Assembly (NCBI GenBank): GCA_018659505.1 | Contig: JABJMI010000611.1 | Coordinates: 1-8,518 of the forward strand | Direction of reading: 5' to 3' | Origin: Planctomicrobium sp. | GTDB taxonomy: Bacteria; Planctomycetota; Planctomycetia; Planctomycetales; Planctomycetaceae | Length of the DNA: 8,518 nucleotides | In this document: positions 6,537 to 8,518 of the stretch, piece by piece | Numbering within the stretch: position 1 is the first letter of the stretch | Layout of the letters: every line of letters begins with the position of its first letter | The notes under the pieces: model-generated | Seen by the model: only the letters and a program-made list of their open reading frames with translations | Told to the model about the DNA's origin: nothing | Databases searched by the model: none | Program-made: the position numbers and the translations under genes

Positions 6537-7136
6537 ATGGGAATGAATACTGATTGTGACAACTCCACCATGATTGAAGCAAGCGGACAGAATGACTTGC
6601 TTCCAGAGACTGATCCTCAGTCAAATCAAAAAAGCAGGAAACAGACTTGGCTGAAGAGGTCGGCAATCGTTGTTGCCATCGCGATTGCTGGCTGGTTCTG
6701 GTTCAATCCGCCTCTTAACAGCGAAGAGCAGAAGCTGGTCGGTCGCTGGACACATTCGGCGTCATTTCCCACCGGGGCAACATCAAATAGAGTCATGACC
6801 TACAACTCGAATCGCAGTTGGATCCTCAAAGATGTGACTACGTTTCCTGCGGCAATTGGGAAGCCAGCAGAAGTACGTGAAGGAGCTTCTTTTGGGAAAT
6901 GGAAGATTAAAAACGGAAGAATTTACCTTATCCCTAATCGTTCGCCCAGGAATAGCGCAGATCTGTTGGTCCGACGAGTTTTGAATGTCTTCACAGGTAA
7001 TAAGTTTATTGATGGTGAACTTAGCGAGGGAAAAATTCGTTTCCTCTCTACTCATGAAGCGCGGATGCAATGGTATGATCCGGTCACTGAGAAGTACGAT
7101 GCTTCGGGAGAGACGCATTGGAAGCGGATTGAGTGA
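6537..7136 (+). CDS. Membrane-anchored protein of unknown function
   Basis: The product is 199 residues with a polar, acidic N-terminal tail (1-34), a basic patch (KSRKQTWLKR) and one hydrophobic segment (about 42-57, AIVVAIAIAGWFWF). An extracytoplasmic domain begins SEEQKLVGRW (62-71). The KLVGRW followed by later strands (GKWKIKNGRIYLI, 120-132; GKIRFLS, 165-171; HWKRIE at the end) looks like a small beta-sandwich or lipocalin-like fold, which is an inference from pattern only. I do not recognise a named family. Basic residues before the membrane segment suggest the N-terminus stays inside the cell. The first ATG is used here; ATGs at 6543 and 6570 are alternatives, none with a Shine-Dalgarno sequence. 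A long hairpin with a T run lies about 56 bases past the stop. Confidence 0.65.
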   Translation: MGMNTDCDNSTMIEASGQNDLLPETDPQSNQKSRKQTWLKRSAIVVAIAIAGWFWFNPPLNSEEQKLVGRWTHSASFPTGATSNRVMTYNSNRSWILKDVTTFPAAIGKPAEVREGASFGKWKIKNGRIYLIPNRSPRNSADLLVRRVLNVFTGNKFIDGELSEGKIRFLSTHEARMQWYDPVTEKYDASGETHWKRIE

Positions 7137-7192
7137 AAGCAAACAGTATGACTCACATTATTGCAGTCCTCAGGATTTTGCACTTTGATTTT

Positions 7193-7262
7193 AACGCAAA
7201 GGCGCAAAGATGCAAAGTTACTTCCACTTCTTTGCGGCTTCGCGTCTTTGCGTTGTCTTTTT
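7193..7262 (+). repeat. GCAAAG-octamer hairpin repeat with T tract, possible terminator
   Basis: The left arm (7193-7217) contains three consecutive octamers ending in GCAAAG: ACGCAAAG, GCGCAAAG and ATGCAAAG. The right arm (7230-7254) is their near reverse complement, matching at 21 of 25 positions around a 12-base loop, and ends CTTTGCGTT. Five T residues follow at 7258-7262. The element lies after the small membrane-protein gene, so it may terminate its transcript. Similar CGCAAAG-type repeats are, to my knowledge, dispersed in many bacterial genomes, so it may also be a mobile or REP-like repeat. Confidence 0.6.
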
Positions 7263-7266
7263 AAGT

Positions 7267-7282
7267 AGCGAAGTAGTTCGCT
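7267..7282. repeat. Small perfect hairpin AGCGAA-GTAG-TTCGCT
   Basis: A six-base-pair stem with a four-base loop sits four bases after the T tract of the octamer repeat. It may be part of that element's 3' end or a chance palindrome. The remaining sequence to 7410 shows no gene and no convincing promoter. Confidence 0.35.
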
Positions 7283-7410
7283 CCATTGAACTTTTGCTGG
7301 CAATTCTTCGACAACAAATGTGATCAATCGGTGGACTCCCGCGAGGTGAATTGCGTACTCTTATATGATTGTGAAACTCATTCAAACGATATGTTAAATT
7401 GAAACTATAA

Positions 7411-7414
7411 AGGA
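7411..7414 (+). promoter_or_regulatory. Shine-Dalgarno sequence of the Gfo/Idh/MocA gene
   Basis: AGGA within AAAGGAC lies eight bases before the ATG at 7423 and supports this start. The AT-rich stretch just upstream (7375-7410) may contain the promoter, but no clear -35/-10 pair stands out. Confidence 0.6.
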
Positions 7415-7422
7415 CATCACTT

Positions 7423-8518
7423 ATGCCTCGCTCACCTGAAACAACACGTCGGCAGTTTTTACAGAGTATGGCTGCCGCAAGCACGGCAGCGGTTCTGCTC
7501 CCATCGCCAAACAGAGCCTTTGGATATCAGGCTGCGAATGATCGTCCGGTCTTTGCGACCATTGGTCTGCGGAACCAGGGTTGGACGATCACCAGTAAGT
7601 CGTTCAAGTTCGCTGACTTCGCGGCACTCGCTGACGTCGACGCCAATGTGCTGGGTGCGAATGTCGAGAAGGTTGAAAAAGCCCAGGGCAAGAAACCTGA
7701 TTCTTACAAAGACTATCGCAAAGTGCTGGATCGTAAAGATATCGATGCAGTCATGATTGCGACGCCCGATCACTGGCATACAAAAATCGCAGTCGAAGCG
7801 ATGTATGCTGGCAAAGACGTCTATTGCGAAAAACCGCTGACGCTGACAATTGATGAAGGGAAGTTGATTGAAAAAGTCGTCAAGGAAACGGGACGAGTCT
7901 TCCAAGTCGGAACGATGCAGCGAACCGAATCTGGACAACGCTTCTTGCAAGCGATTGCACTTGTACGAGCTGGACGTATTGGAAAAGTAGAAAAGGTGAC
8001 CTGCGGGATTGGCGGATTCGGAGCATCACCCGAATTACCGGTTGCTCCAGTCCCGGAAGGTCTCGATTGGGACTTCTGGCTTGGACCAGCTAAGAAAGTT
8101 GATTACCGAGCATTGCCTGAAATGCGTCAGGGTTATGGTGGCGGTGTGCCACTTTACAGCAACTGCCACTACGCGTTCCGCAGTTGGCACGAATATTCTG
8201 GCGGCAAGCTGACTGACTGGGGTGCTCACCATGTCGATATTGCTTGCTGGGCAATTGGTGCCGGCGACACTGGGCCGAGTAAAGTGACGCCGCTCAACTA
8301 CAAACTGCCTGTTGAGTACAAAGATGGTCATCCGACCGTCCACGACCGCTACAACATCGCAACCGAGTATAACATTCAGGCAGATATGCCGAACGACATC
8401 GAATTGTTGATCACCAACGAAGGCGACAATGGCATCCTCTTCGAAGGGACTGAAGGTCGCTTCTTTGTGAATCGCGGAAAAATCGCTGGCAAGCCTGTGG
8501 AAGACCTCAAAGACAATC
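7423..8518 (+). CDS. Tat-exported Gfo/Idh/MocA family oxidoreductase (C-terminus cut by right edge)
   Basis: There are 365 full codons open to the window edge. The start has a twin-arginine signal (TTRRQFLQSMAAASTAAVLL, 7-26), so the protein is folded in the cytoplasm and exported by Tat. The N-terminal Rossmann region has an atypical GLRNQG (48-53) in place of GxGxxG. It is followed by DHWH (116-119) and the family signature EKPLT with E136-K137-P138. The C-terminal domain carries SGGKLTDWGAHHVDI, giving the D265-x3-H269 pair which, together with K137, forms the usual catalytic set. Such enzymes oxidise or reduce sugars and cyclitols with NAD(P); the substrate cannot be told here. AGGA at 7411-7414, eight bases before the ATG, supports the start. 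Exported versions of this family are very numerous in Planctomycetes. Confidence 0.93.
   Translation, partial: MPRSPETTRRQFLQSMAAASTAAVLLPSPNRAFGYQAANDRPVFATIGLRNQGWTITSKSFKFADFAALADVDANVLGANVEKVEKAQGKKPDSYKDYRKVLDRKDIDAVMIATPDHWHTKIAVEAMYAGKDVYCEKPLTLTIDEGKLIEKVVKETGRVFQVGTMQRTESGQRFLQAIALVRAGRIGKVEKVTCGIGGFGASPELPVAPVPEGLDWDFWLGPAKKVDYRALPEMRQGYGGGVPLYSNCHYAFRSWHEYSGGKLTDWGAHHVDIACWAIGAGDTGPSKVTPLNYKLPVEYKDGHPTVHDRYNIATEYNIQADMPNDIELLITNEGDNGILFEGTEGRFFVNRGKIAGKPVEDLKDN

Noticed and set aside
7052..7484. Minus-strand frames across the octamer hairpin and the start of the oxidoreductase gene
   Set aside because: They are shadows: they read through the repeat and overlap a well supported Tat signal sequence on the plus strand.
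7459..7950. Minus-strand 163-residue frame opposite the oxidoreductase
   Set aside because: It lies entirely antisense to the conserved Rossmann domain and has no recognisable motif.

Overview
The window most likely comes from a planctomycete (Planctomycetota, Planctomycetaceae-like). This is inferred from gene content and style: a Tat-exported Gfo/Idh/MocA oxidoreductase, a bifunctional-nuclease (DUF151) gene, a large GH38-like protein, a Tim44-like/zinc-ribbon/TerB-like membrane protein and a RAYT with REP repeats, at roughly 50% GC. No rRNA or tRNA gene and no CRISPR array was seen. Most starts lack a strong Shine-Dalgarno sequence; the DUF151 and Gfo/Idh/MocA genes are exceptions.

Layout, left to right. 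(1) On the minus strand, the N-terminus of a secreted protein is cut by the left edge (1-147). It is preceded by a DUF151 bifunctional nuclease gene (206-613), with a small terminator-like hairpin between them. (2) A divergent intergenic region of about 270 bases contains no supported gene but has a perfect CCTGTT-N8-AACAGG inverted repeat. (3) On the plus strand, 882-2810 encodes a membrane protein with two Tim44-like regions, two four-cysteine zinc ribbons and a C-terminal TerB-like domain. (4) The whole 2811-3639 gap between this gene and the convergent next gene is a REPtron: a RAYT (Y1/HUH transposase) gene with a triplet of REP hairpin units on each side. (5) On the minus strand, 3640-6474 encodes a 944-residue protein resembling GH38 alpha-mannosidases but apparently lacking catalytic residues. 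(6) On the plus strand, 6537-7136 encodes a small membrane-anchored protein of unknown function. It is followed by a long hairpin built from GCAAAG octamers and ending in a T run. (7) On the plus strand from 7423 to the right edge is the Gfo/Idh/MocA oxidoreductase, incomplete at its C-terminus.

The genes do not form an obvious single pathway. The most notable system is the REPtron. Its repeats alternate in orientation, come in two sequence subtypes with a compensatory base-pair change in the predicted stem, and form a long near-duplicate block on each side of the transposase gene. The block nearest the GH38-like gene ends in a truncated REP only six bases from that gene's stop codon.
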